A stretch of 64,000 nt of DNA. Source: Solirubrobacter deserti (GTDB lineage: Bacteria > Actinomycetota > Thermoleophilia > Solirubrobacterales > Solirubrobacteraceae). This document shows, in pieces, positions 32,965-40,707 of this stretch. The stretch covers positions 496,001 through 560,000 of the forward strand of contig NZ_QPKJ02000005.1 in NCBI RefSeq assembly GCF_003344625.1. Reading direction: 5' to 3'. The stretch's first letter is position 1, and every line of letters begins with the position of its first letter. The notes beneath the pieces are model-generated. The model ran no database searches. It had not been told where the DNA came from and saw nothing but the letters and a program-made list of their open reading frames with translations. Both the position numbers and the translations under genes were made by a program.

Positions 32965-34074
32965 ATGACCACGGGCCAAGACCAGACGCAGACGCTCTAC
33001 GAGACGGCCGATCGGACGCGTGCGGCGGTCGCCGATCCGCGCTTCGCGCAGGACGTGGACGAGGCGCTCGAGTACTTCGCGCCCGACCTCGCCTCGCATG
33101 TCGGCCGCTACGACAGCGGCGAGATGTTCGTCCCGCTGGAGCTGTGGCTCGGCAAGTGGGAGCCCGGCGCGGCGCTCGTGCTGCAGGACCGGGCCGTGAT
33201 CGTCTGGGGCCGGACGGAGGTCCAGGTCCAGTTCGTCCCGCGCAAGCGGCCGGGCGGCGTGGCGGAAGTCGACGTCCAGGCCGACGCCGTCACGCTCTGG
33301 ATCGACACGGACGTGCCGCGCAACGTGCGCGTCAAGCGCTACGACAGCAGCTTCGACGTCCCGACGCGCTTCGCCGACAAGCTGCGCCCGGAGGCGCGCG
33401 ACCAGGCGCCGACCGCCGTGCTGCCGCCGCAGATGGAGCAGTGCCCGCACTGCTTCGCAGAGGTCGAGAAGGGCGCGGACTTCTGCCCGTCGTGCGGCCG
33501 CCACATCGGCCCCAAGCCGCCGCGCAACAAGAAGAAGCTGATCATCCTGCTGTTGCTGCTGTTGCTGCTGTTGCTCCTCGTGCTGCTGATCGTGGCGGCG
33601 GTGCTGCTGCTGACACGCGACGAAGAGGAGCCGGCCCGGCCCAAGCCGACGCCGACGGCCACCGCCGAGGCCAGCGCGGAGCCCACGGCGGATGCGTTCC
33701 GGCGCATCACCGGCCCGGGCTGGGAGGGCCGCGCCCCGCGCTCGTTCGAGCTCGACCGGTCCGGCGGCGGCGACCTTCGGGTGCACGTGCTCACCGACGG
33801 GCAGACCGTCATCCGGATCTTCCACACGCCCAACGAGCAGGCGAACCCGGGGACGTTCGAGACGGGGGAGCGCAAGCCGTTGGAGACGCAGGCGGAGGAA
33901 TCCGAGCTGGCGACCGTCAAGAACTTCGGCACGCCCGAGTGCGAGAACCGCAACTGCTCGGACCTCCTGCTCAACGATCCCGCCTGGGGCGGGATCGCGA
34001 TCACCGTCAACGCCACCCGGGGCGAGCGGCTGGACGCGGCGAAGGAGATCGCCGCGTCGATCAAGTCACGTTAG
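32965..34074 (+). CDS. Zinc-ribbon membrane protein with poly-Leu helix, function unknown
   Basis: A 369-residue protein. A soluble N-terminal domain of about 150 residues (rich in beta strands) is followed by a zinc ribbon CPHC...CPSC (QCPHCFAEVEKGADFCPSCG), a basic RNKKK stop, and a single helix made mostly of Leu (11 Leu in a row). A Pro/Thr/Ala linker and a C-terminal domain of about 125 residues with two Cys (PECENRNCSD) lie outside. The Leu run is coded by three 9-bp units CTGCTGTTG from 33547. It faces the kinase cluster convergently and could be a kinase substrate or sensor, by position only. The stop TAG lies within repeat copy B. Confidence 0.75.
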   Translation: MTTGQDQTQTLYETADRTRAAVADPRFAQDVDEALEYFAPDLASHVGRYDSGEMFVPLELWLGKWEPGAALVLQDRAVIVWGRTEVQVQFVPRKRPGGVAEVDVQADAVTLWIDTDVPRNVRVKRYDSSFDVPTRFADKLRPEARDQAPTAVLPPQMEQCPHCFAEVEKGADFCPSCGRHIGPKPPRNKKKLIILLLLLLLLLLLVLLIVAAVLLLTRDEEEPARPKPTPTATAEASAEPTADAFRRITGPGWEGRAPRSFELDRSGGGDLRVHVLTDGQTVIRIFHTPNEQANPGTFETGERKPLETQAEESELATVKNFGTPECENRNCSDLLLNDPAWGGIAITVNATRGERLDAAKEIAASIKSR

Positions 34075-34098
34075 GTCGGATGATCGGGGTGGGGCGGA
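34073..34098 (+). repeat. 26-bp intergenic repeat, copy B
   Basis: Identical over 26 bp to copies A and C. It begins inside the TAG stop (34072-34074) of the zinc-ribbon gene and ends 12 bp before the stop of the convergent kinase gene. It has the same orientation as the upstream gene, as in copies A and C. Confidence 0.9.
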
Positions 34099-34109
34099 AG
34101 GGCTGCGCC

Positions 34110-35417
34110 TCACGCCAATAGGGTGCGGCCGCCCGAGCTGCTGAGCGGGAACGTGTCCAGGTCGAGCGCGACGACGGCGAGGTCGGCGAACAGCGCGACC
34201 TTGCCGAGGTCCTCGCGCAGGTACGGGCCGCCGTCGCGGCGGTCCAGCACGGAGAGGACGCCGATCGTCTTGCCCTCGCGCACGAGCGGCGCGACGACCA
34301 TCGTGTACGGCACGTAGCCCGTGCCGGCCGCGACCTGGCGGGCGAAGCGCGGGTCCTTGCGGCACTCGGGCACGAACACGCCGTCCCCGCTCGCCACGAC
34401 CGCGCCCGCGATGCCGACCCCCGGCGGGAGCCGCATGCCGACGACCTCGCTCGCGCCCGCCCCCCACGCCGCCTCGTAGACCAGCTCGCCGTTCGACGGG
34501 TCGGTGAGCGCGATCGAGCACGCGGCGGCCTCGAACATGCCGGCGGCGGTGCGGACGATCGCCTCCATGACCTTGCGGCGCGTCGTCGGCCGGCCGAGCG
34601 ACTGGGCCAGCGAGTGGCCCCGGTCGCCCGTAAGCGGCACGCCGATCGCCTCCGCGAACGCGCCCGCCGACGGGATCCGCTGCTCGGGCAGCATCTCGAG
34701 CCCGCCCGACAGTGCGGTGTGTAGCTCGGGCGGCAGGCCCGGCGCGAGCTTGTCGAGCTTGAGCACGTCGCCGTAGCGCGGCGGCGTGCCGATCAGCAGC
34801 GTCCACAGGGTCGCCGCCAGGCTGAAGATGTCCGACGCCGCGCTGACGGTGCCGCCCGCGAACACCTCGGGCGCCATGTAGCGCGGGGTGCCGACCGCGA
34901 TCGTGCCCTGATCCTCGTCGCCGCCCAGCGCGCGCGCCACGCCGAAGTCGACCAGGACGACGCCGTCCTCGCCGTGGATCATGTTCTGCGGCTTGACGTC
35001 GCGGTGGACGATCTGCTGCGAGTGCACGTAGGACAGCGCCTCGCAGCCGTGGCGCACGTACTCGATCGCGTCGCCGTACGACAGGCCCGGGTTGCCGCTG
35101 CGCTTGAGGATCGCGCCCAGGTCCACGCCGTGGACGAGATCCATGACGATGTACAGGCCCTGGTCGTCGCTGGAGTGGTCGAGCACCTTGACCACGCGCG
35201 GGTGGCTCAGGCTCGCCAGCAGCCGCGCCTCGATCTCGAAGCGGGCGGCGTGGCGGACGTCCAGCAGGCGCTTGACGGCGACGTCGGCCCCGGTCTCCCG
35301 GTCCGTGGCACGGTAAACCGCACCCATCGCCCCACTGGAGATGGGTGCCACGATCTCATAGCGCCCGTTTAGCGCTTCCCCCCCGACGGCTGTTGCCTGC
35401 TGATCCGGCCGCGTCAG
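34110..35417 (-). CDS. Ser/Thr protein kinase with C-terminal GAF domain
   Basis: A soluble Hanks-type kinase. Gly-loop ISSGAMGAVY, Lys in VAVKRLL, HRDVKPQNM, DFGVARAL and APEVFAGG are present; from about residue 265 a GAF domain follows (RKVMEAIVRTAAGMFEAAAC to IGVLSVLDRRD). The only normal start, GTG 35351, would begin inside the first kinase strand (VAPISSG). In-frame upstream codons read EALNGRYEI, as expected for a kinase N-terminus, up to a stop; no ATG, GTG or TTG exists there, but CTG 35417 has AAGGA nine bases upstream. I extend to that CTG as a hypothesis. A run of seven G lies in this stretch. Confidence 0.82.
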   Translation of the reverse strand: MTRPDQQATAVGGEALNGRYEIVAPISSGAMGAVYRATDRETGADVAVKRLLDVRHAARFEIEARLLASLSHPRVVKVLDHSSDDQGLYIVMDLVHGVDLGAILKRSGNPGLSYGDAIEYVRHGCEALSYVHSQQIVHRDVKPQNMIHGEDGVVLVDFGVARALGGDEDQGTIAVGTPRYMAPEVFAGGTVSAASDIFSLAATLWTLLIGTPPRYGDVLKLDKLAPGLPPELHTALSGGLEMLPEQRIPSAGAFAEAIGVPLTGDRGHSLAQSLGRPTTRRKVMEAIVRTAAGMFEAAACSIALTDPSNGELVYEAAWGAGASEVVGMRLPPGVGIAGAVVASGDGVFVPECRKDPRFARQVAAGTGYVPYTMVVAPLVREGKTIGVLSVLDRRDGGPYLREDLGKVALFADLAVVALDLDTFPLSSSGGRTLLA

Positions 35418-35429
35418 TGCATCACTTCC

Positions 35430-36263
35430 TTATGCGGCCAGACACGCCGGGGCCGGGCGCCCGAGCGCGCCGAGCATGTCGATGACGAGGGTGCCCGCCG
35501 ACGCCGGGCGGTCCTCCGGGTCCTTGGCCATGCCCGCGGCGAGCACGGCGTCGAGCGTGCGCGGCAGCTCCGGACGGCGCTCGCTGACGCTGGGCGGCGG
35601 CTCGACGATGTGGGCGTACATGGTGGCGGCGTCAGTTTCGCGCACGTAGGGGACGGTACCGGTCAGCGTCTCGCAGGCGAGACAGGCGAGCCCGTAGATG
35701 TCGGTCGCGGCGCCGACGCGCTCGCCGTCCAGCAGCTCGGGCGCCATGTAGTCGATGGTGCCGAGGACCTGCCCCGGGGCGGTCAACTGGCTGCCATCGT
35801 TGTCGCGCGCGAGGCCGAAGTCGCCGAGGAAGACCTCGGGACCCGGGTCGAGCAGGACGTTGGCGGGCTTGACGTCGCGGTGGACGACGCCCGCGGCGTG
35901 CGCCGCGTCCAGCGCGCTCGCGACGGAGACCAGGACCTTCATCGCCACATCGATCGAGAGTGGACCGGCCAGGATGAGGTTGCGCAGCGTGCTCGAGACG
36001 AGCCGGCTGGCGATGTAGAGCTCGCCTTCCACCTCGCCCATCCCGTGGATCGGGATGATGTGCGGGTGCTCGAGCTGGGCCAGCAGTTCACCCTCGCGCC
36101 GGAAGCGCGCGCGGTAGACGGGATCGGCGGCGACATCCTCACGCAGCACCTTCAACGCGACAGCGCGTCCCGTGATGCGGTCGATCGCAAGATAAACGAC
36201 GCCCATGCGCCCCACCCCGACGATCCCCTCGATCCTGTAGTCACCGAGCCTTGGCTTGTCCAT
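35430..36263 (-). CDS. Ser/Thr protein kinase, soluble
   Basis: A 277-residue kinase domain with nothing else: YRIEGIVGVGRMGVVYLA, VALKVL, VVHRDVKPANVLLD, LGDFGLARD, YMAPELLDG and DPEDRPASAGTL. There is no membrane helix or PASTA repeat. Start ATG 36263 (MDKPRLGDYR) is preferred over the upstream GTG that would add a few residues. It is divergent from the third kinase at 36379, with a 14-bp direct repeat in the 115-bp gap, and its stop is close to the start of the GAF kinase gene downstream. Substrates unknown. Confidence 0.9.
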   Translation of the reverse strand: MDKPRLGDYRIEGIVGVGRMGVVYLAIDRITGRAVALKVLREDVAADPVYRARFRREGELLAQLEHPHIIPIHGMGEVEGELYIASRLVSSTLRNLILAGPLSIDVAMKVLVSVASALDAAHAAGVVHRDVKPANVLLDPGPEVFLGDFGLARDNDGSQLTAPGQVLGTIDYMAPELLDGERVGAATDIYGLACLACETLTGTVPYVRETDAATMYAHIVEPPPSVSERRPELPRTLDAVLAAGMAKDPEDRPASAGTLVIDMLGALGRPAPACLAA

Positions 36264-36296
36264 AGCGAGATCGACGCCTAGTGTCCCGGCTCCGCG

Positions 36297-36327
36297 GGCT
36301 GACCGCAAGTGACGGCTGACCGGAAGT
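36297..36327. promoter_or_regulatory. Direct repeat in the divergent kinase promoter region
   Basis: GGCTGACCGCAAGT (36297-36310) and GGCTGACCGGAAGT (36314-36327) repeat with one mismatch at a 17-bp period, inside the 115-bp gap between two divergent kinase genes. A possible -10 TAGACT lies at 36361-36366 for the rightward gene, 12 bp before its ATG. The repeat is a candidate regulator site; the regulator is unknown. Confidence 0.5.
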
Positions 36328-36378
36328 CGGGTGGCGGTGCTGGACCCGCCGTCGAGCCGATAGACTTGCGGCGCTCGT

Positions 36379-37200
36379 ATGCCTGAGATCGCACTCGAGC
36401 CCAGGCCGGGCGACTCCGTCGGTCCTTACCGGATCACGCGGACCATCGGGCGCGGCCGTATGGGCATCGTCTTTGAAGGGGTCGCCGACGGCGGGAAGCC
36501 CGTCGCGGTGAAGGTCGTCACCACCGAGCTCTCCCAGGACGAGGTCTTCGTCCGGCGCTTCCAGCGCGAGGTCGCCGCCGCCCAGAAGATCTCCCATCCC
36601 CACGTTGTGCCCGTCCTGGACGCCGGCGAGTCGGGCGGGCTGCCCTACCTCGTGCAGGAGCTGATCCCGGGCGGGTCGCTGCAGGAGCGGATCGCCGCTG
36701 CGGGGACCCTGGACCTGGAGACGACGATCCGGCTGCTGACCGGTCCCGCCGAGGGCATCGACGCGCTGCACGCGTCCGGCCTCGTCCACCGGGACATCAA
36801 GCCCGCGAACATCCTGCTGGACGGCGACCGCGCTTACGTGACGGACTTCGGGCTGGCCAAGGACTCGCAGGCGTCCAACCTCACCCGCCCCGGGCAGGCG
36901 CTCGGCTCGCTCGACTACATGGCCCCGGAGCAGATCCGCGGGGAGGACGTCAGCGCCGCGACCGACATCTACGCGGTCGGCTGCGTCATCCACGAGTGCC
37001 TCACGGGCACGCCGCCGTTCGGCGGGCGCCCGTCGATGCGCGTGCTGTTCGCGCACCTGCAGGAGGCGCCGCCGGAGATCCCCGGCCAGGAGGCCGCGGT
37101 CGGCAAGGCGATCAACCGGGCCCTCGAGAAGGAGCCGGAAGACCGCCCCGCCACCGCGGTCGGCTACATCAAGGCCGTCAGCAAGGCCGCTGGCATTTGA
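36379..37200 (+). CDS. Ser/Thr protein kinase, soluble
   Basis: A 273-residue Hanks-type kinase domain: YRITRTIGRGRMGIVFEG, VAVKVV, LVHRDIKPANILLDG, VTDFGLAKD, YMAPEQIRG and a short C-lobe ending KAVSKAAGI. No extra domain or membrane helix. It closely resembles its divergent neighbour (PYRIT/DYRIE starts, GRMG loop, DPEDRPA/EPEDRPA ends), so the pair probably arose by duplication. ATG 36379 follows a TAGACT box by 12 bp, consistent with a very short leader. It ends 15 bp before repeat copy C. Confidence 0.9.
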   Translation: MPEIALEPRPGDSVGPYRITRTIGRGRMGIVFEGVADGGKPVAVKVVTTELSQDEVFVRRFQREVAAAQKISHPHVVPVLDAGESGGLPYLVQELIPGGSLQERIAAAGTLDLETTIRLLTGPAEGIDALHASGLVHRDIKPANILLDGDRAYVTDFGLAKDSQASNLTRPGQALGSLDYMAPEQIRGEDVSAATDIYAVGCVIHECLTGTPPFGGRPSMRVLFAHLQEAPPEIPGQEAAVGKAINRALEKEPEDRPATAVGYIKAVSKAAGI

Positions 37201-37215
37201 AGTAGGGACATCCCC

Positions 37216-37241
37216 TCCGCCCCACCCCGATCATCCGACCT
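37216..37241 (-). repeat. 26-bp intergenic repeat, copy C
   Basis: The reverse complement of copies A and B, perfect over 26 bp. On the minus strand it starts in the TGA stop of the lipase gene and runs toward the stop of the convergent kinase gene at 37200. Beyond the core it continues GGGGATGTCCCTACTTCAAA, close to copy A. Confidence 0.9.
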
Positions 37242-38419
37242 CACCTGCTGAGGCGCGAACGCACGAACTTCGTCGCGTCCGCCGCGGCCCGGCTGTTCAG
37301 CACCGCGCCCGCATGATCGACGCCGGTGTAGGTCTTGTAGGTCACGTTCGCCCCGCCGGCCTTGAGCTTGGGCACGAGCTGGTTGGTGAACAGCGGCAGC
37401 ACGGTCGTGTCCGTCGTGCCCTGCTCGATCTGCACCGGGCCGGAGCGGATCTTCAGCGTCTCCGGGTCGTTCTCGTTCAGGGCCCCGATCACCGGGGCGA
37501 GGTTGCCGTCCGGCCGCAGCAGCTCGGACGGCGCGAGCCCGCCGAACGAGTCGCCCTCCGTCAGGTCGCTGAGGCAGACCTCGTCCACCTGCGGGAACAG
37601 CACGCGGGCGCGGTCGGACAGCAGCGAGGCGGCGTTGAGCGCGGGCCGGTCGACGTCGACGCCGCGCACGATCATCGCCGCGAGGCCCGTGAGGGGGCCG
37701 GGCGCCGTGAGCGCGCCGAGCAGCGCGGCCTGCTCGCCGAGGTGGCTGGCGGGTGCGAGCGCGAGCGTCCCGCGCACGTCGAGCTCGGGCGTCCAGCGGC
37801 CGGCCAGCGCGCCGGCCCACAGCGCCGCGTGGCCGCCCTGCGAGTGGCCGGCGATCACGACCCGCTTGCCCAGGCTGCGGTCCAGCTTGCGCGCGCCGCG
37901 GACCATGTCCAGGACGGCGCGGCCCTCCGAGACGCCGATCAGGTACGGGTGCGTGGTGGGCGTGCCGAGGCCCTCGTAGTCCGTGCGCACGACGGCGTAG
38001 CCGGCCTTCAGCCACGTGTTGAGCAGCTTGTGGTCGTACTGCGCGGGCATGCCGACGCGCGAGGGCGCGCACGCGTCCGCGATCCCGATCGTGCCGTGCG
38101 CCCACGTGACGATGGGCCAGCCACCCCTGGGCGCCTTGCCCTTCGGGACGTGCACCGTCCCGGAGATCGCGGTGTCGTGCCCGCTCGTCTGCTGGCCCAG
38201 GTAGAGCAGCAGCCGGTTGCTCTTCGCGCTCGTCAGCTTGGCCTTGCCGGTGAGGCCGCGCACCCAGATCGGCGTGCCGTGCGTGCCCTTGGGCAGCGTC
38301 TCCGGCGGCGTGTAGAAGGCGAGCCCGGCGGGCCCCTTGTCAACGGCCGCTTGGGAAGCGGGGGTCCCTGCAAAGCAGAGGAACGCCGCGGCGACGATTC
38401 CGGCGATGGGCGAACGCAT
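37241..38419 (-). CDS. Secreted alpha/beta hydrolase of the secretory lipase (LIP) family
   Basis: A 392-residue protein with a Sec signal (MRSPIAGIVAAAFLCFAGTP, then ASQAA). The oxyanion region is VTWAHGTIG, the nucleophile is Ser in IAGHSQGGHAALW, and later EQGTTDTTVLPLFTNQL and TGVDHAG supply the likely Asp and His. It fits secreted lipases or esterases with a four-residue GHSQG elbow. Two Cys (DACAPSR, EVCLSDL) may pair. The start follows directly on the stop of the NAD(P)-binding gene, so both are probably one unit. Its stop lies in repeat copy C. Confidence 0.88.
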   Translation of the reverse strand: MRSPIAGIVAAAFLCFAGTPASQAAVDKGPAGLAFYTPPETLPKGTHGTPIWVRGLTGKAKLTSAKSNRLLLYLGQQTSGHDTAISGTVHVPKGKAPRGGWPIVTWAHGTIGIADACAPSRVGMPAQYDHKLLNTWLKAGYAVVRTDYEGLGTPTTHPYLIGVSEGRAVLDMVRGARKLDRSLGKRVVIAGHSQGGHAALWAGALAGRWTPELDVRGTLALAPASHLGEQAALLGALTAPGPLTGLAAMIVRGVDVDRPALNAASLLSDRARVLFPQVDEVCLSDLTEGDSFGGLAPSELLRPDGNLAPVIGALNENDPETLKIRSGPVQIEQGTTDTTVLPLFTNQLVPKLKAGGANVTYKTYTGVDHAGAVLNSRAAADATKFVRSRLSR

Positions 38420-39085
38420 TTACAAGACGGTAACCGGGCCGTCGCCGCGCTGTAGCGATTGCACCGCGACGTCGGCCGGCGTCGGCCCGTCGAAGAGCTC
38501 GAACTCCGTCCGGATCGTGTTGTCAGCCAGCAGGACGTGGTAGAGGACGAGCGCGACGTTGTCGCGGGAGACGGCGTCCCGGCGCCCGAACGCGGTCGCG
38601 ATGTCCACGGTGCCGCTGCCCGGCTCGTCGGTGAGCATGCCCGGCTTGACGATCGTCCAGCTCAGTCCGCTCGTGCGCAGTGCGTCGTCGGCGGCGGCCT
38701 TGGCCTCCAGGTAGGCGCGCATCGGTCCGGCGTGCTCGGCATCCTGCGTGCCGATCGAGGACACGATCACGAAGCGGTCGACGCCGAGCGCCTGGGCGGC
38801 CTCGATGCACTTCACCGCCGCGCCGAGGTCGACGGTCTGCTTGCGCTCCGGGCCACTGCCGGGGCCGGCGCCGGCCGCGAAGACGATCGCCTCCGCGCCG
38901 CCGATGTGCGGGCGCAGGTCGTCGTGCTCGAGGTCGCACAGGACCGGGTGGCCGCCGTCGGCCTCGAGGTCGGCGACGTGGTCGGGGTTGCGGATCAGCC
39001 CGCGGGCGGTGTGACCGTTGCGGGCGAGGATTCGGATGAGCCGGCGGGCGATCTGCCCGTGTCCGCCGGCGATGAGGACGTCCAT
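38420..39085 (-). CDS. NAD(P)H-binding protein (atypical SDR, NmrA/YwnB-like)
   Basis: A 221-residue Rossmann protein. The dinucleotide motif is VLIAGGHGQIARRLIRIL; VIVSSIGTQDAEHAG and the YLEAKAAADDALRTSGLSWT stretch match the atypical SDR group that includes YwnB and BLVRB-like reductases. The catalytic Tyr-Lys pair appears as YLEAK. It may be a reductase or a redox-sensing regulator. It lies between EamA (overlap of 91 bp, different frame) and the lipase (zero spacing). Confidence 0.85.
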   Translation of the reverse strand: MDVLIAGGHGQIARRLIRILARNGHTARGLIRNPDHVADLEADGGHPVLCDLEHDDLRPHIGGAEAIVFAAGAGPGSGPERKQTVDLGAAVKCIEAAQALGVDRFVIVSSIGTQDAEHAGPMRAYLEAKAAADDALRTSGLSWTIVKPGMLTDEPGSGTVDIATAFGRRDAVSRDNVALVLYHVLLADNTIRTEFELFDGPTPADVAVQSLQRGDGPVTVL

Positions 39086-39966
39086 GGAGTGCGCCGTACC
39101 CAGGTGACGGCCGCGAGCACCACGACGCCGCCCGCGATCTGGACCGCCGACAGCGACTGGTCGAGCAGAAACCAGGCGAACACGGAAGCCAGGACCGGCT
39201 CGAGCGTCGCCACCACCGCGACCTTCGCCGCCGGCAGGTGCCGCAACGCCGTGACCAGGAGCAGGAACGGGATCAGCGTGCCGATCGTGGCCACGCCGAG
39301 CGCGACCGCCAGGTTCTCGAGCGAGCCCAGCAGCTCCCACGGGAACGACCAGACGGGCGCCACCACGAGCCAGAACACGGTCGCGAAGCCGAAGCCGTAC
39401 GTGAGCGTGGTGAACGCGTCGTAGCGCTCGCCGGCCTTCTGCGAGGCGGTGAGGTAGATCGCGAGCGTGACCGCGGCCAACAGCGCGAAGACGACCCCGA
39501 CGCCGTCGAGGTTGCCGGCGCCCGAGGGCGCGTCGACCACGAGTGCGCAGCCCGCGACCGACAGCGCGACCGCCGCCCACAGGCTCCTGGGCGCGTGGAC
39601 GCGGTGCACCACGGCCGCCCAGATCAGCAGCATCGCCGGCGCGAGGTACTGGATGACGAGCGCCACGCCGATGTCCATCCGGGCGATCGCCGCGTAGTAG
39701 GTCGCGTGGACGAGCGCGATGCCGGCGATGCCCAGCCACGCGAGCTGCGGGACGTCGCGGCGGGCGATCCTCAGCCGGCCGGGGGAAAAGGCGGCGAGCG
39801 CGGCGACCAGCAGCAGCGCGGACACGGCCGAGCGGAACTCCGAGAGCCGCGCGGGAGACATCCCCTCGTCGAGCAGATACCGCGAGAGCGAGCCGTTCAG
39901 GGCCGAGCAGGTGGCCGACAGGACGGTCAGCAGGTAGCCGAGACGGGGATTGGGCACGGCGGGCAT
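38995..39966 (-). CDS. EamA-family (DMT superfamily) transporter
   Basis: A 323-residue membrane protein with ten helices in two EamA repeats; the second repeat includes HLPAAKVAVVATLEPVLASV, the family signature before the ninth helix. RYLLDEGMSPARLSEFR marks the first repeat. Such permeases export metabolites or amino acids. The tail after TWVRRTPW is a Ser/Pro-rich, low-complexity extension of about 30 residues encoded entirely within the overlap with the downstream gene. This suggests the ancestral stop was lost. It is divergent from a Crp-like regulator 33 bp away. Confidence 0.85.
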   Translation of the reverse strand: MPAVPNPRLGYLLTVLSATCSALNGSLSRYLLDEGMSPARLSEFRSAVSALLLVAALAAFSPGRLRIARRDVPQLAWLGIAGIALVHATYYAAIARMDIGVALVIQYLAPAMLLIWAAVVHRVHAPRSLWAAVALSVAGCALVVDAPSGAGNLDGVGVVFALLAAVTLAIYLTASQKAGERYDAFTTLTYGFGFATVFWLVVAPVWSFPWELLGSLENLAVALGVATIGTLIPFLLLVTALRHLPAAKVAVVATLEPVLASVFAWFLLDQSLSAVQIAGGVVVLAAVTWVRRTPWTSSSPADTGRSPAGSSESSPATVTPPAG

Positions 39967-39999
39967 TGTGGCGATGTGTCCTGCTATCACCGGTGTTCT

Positions 40000-40707
40000 G
40001 TGAACGACCAGGTGAGCGTGCTCGACGTGGATGCGGGGCTGGCGGAGCTGGTCCCGGCCGACCAACGCCCACAGGCCCGCCAGGCCACCGGGGCCACGAT
40101 CCTGCGCTACGGCACGGGCCCGTGGCGCGAGGCCGAACCCGAGACGATCGAGCGTGCCCGCGGCGGCTACGGCATGCTCGTCGTCGACGGCTTGCTGCTG
40201 CGACGCGTCGGCGTCGGCGGCCGCCACGCGGCGGAGCTGCTCGGCCCGGGCGACCTGCTGCGCCCGTGGCAGGCCGACTCGGAGACGACGCTCGACGCCG
40301 AGTGGACGTGGCGCGTCGTGGCGCCGACGCGGATCGCCGTGCTGGACACGCGCTGGATGCACCGCGCCGCGCACTGGCCGCAGCTCGGCGCCGAGCTCGC
40401 GGGCCGCGCGATGTCACGGGCCGTGCGGCTGGTCACCTCGATGGCGATCGCCCAGCAGCCCAAGCTGGACGTCCGCCTGTGGATGCTGTTCTGGGAGCTC
40501 GCCGACCGCTACGGCAAGGTCCATCCCGACGGCATCCACCTCGAGCTGCCGCTCACGCACGAGGTCCTCAGCCACCTCGCGGGCGCGCGCCGGCCTTCGG
40601 TCTCGGGCGCGCTGACCCGGCTCGCCCAGGACGGGCGCCTGCTGCGGTCCGGCCGGCACTGGGTGCTCTCGGGCGAGCGCCCCGTGGCGGACGCCCTACC
40701 CGTGTAG
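40000..40707 (+). CDS. Crp/Fnr-family transcriptional regulator
   Basis: A 235-residue regulator. The N-terminal half has a cNMP-binding fold pattern (GYGMLVVDGLLLRRVGVGG, AELLGPGDLLRPWQ) but no clear phosphate-binding arginine cassette, so the ligand may not be a cyclic nucleotide. The C-terminal winged helix is LTHEVLSHLAGARRPSVSGA followed by LTRLAQDGRLLRSG. GTG 40000 is chosen; GTG 40012 is possible. It is divergent from the EamA gene, which it may control. Its stop overlaps the convergent Ku gene by 12 bp. Confidence 0.88.
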   Translation: MNDQVSVLDVDAGLAELVPADQRPQARQATGATILRYGTGPWREAEPETIERARGGYGMLVVDGLLLRRVGVGGRHAAELLGPGDLLRPWQADSETTLDAEWTWRVVAPTRIAVLDTRWMHRAAHWPQLGAELAGRAMSRAVRLVTSMAIAQQPKLDVRLWMLFWELADRYGKVHPDGIHLELPLTHEVLSHLAGARRPSVSGALTRLAQDGRLLRSGRHWVLSGERPVADALPV

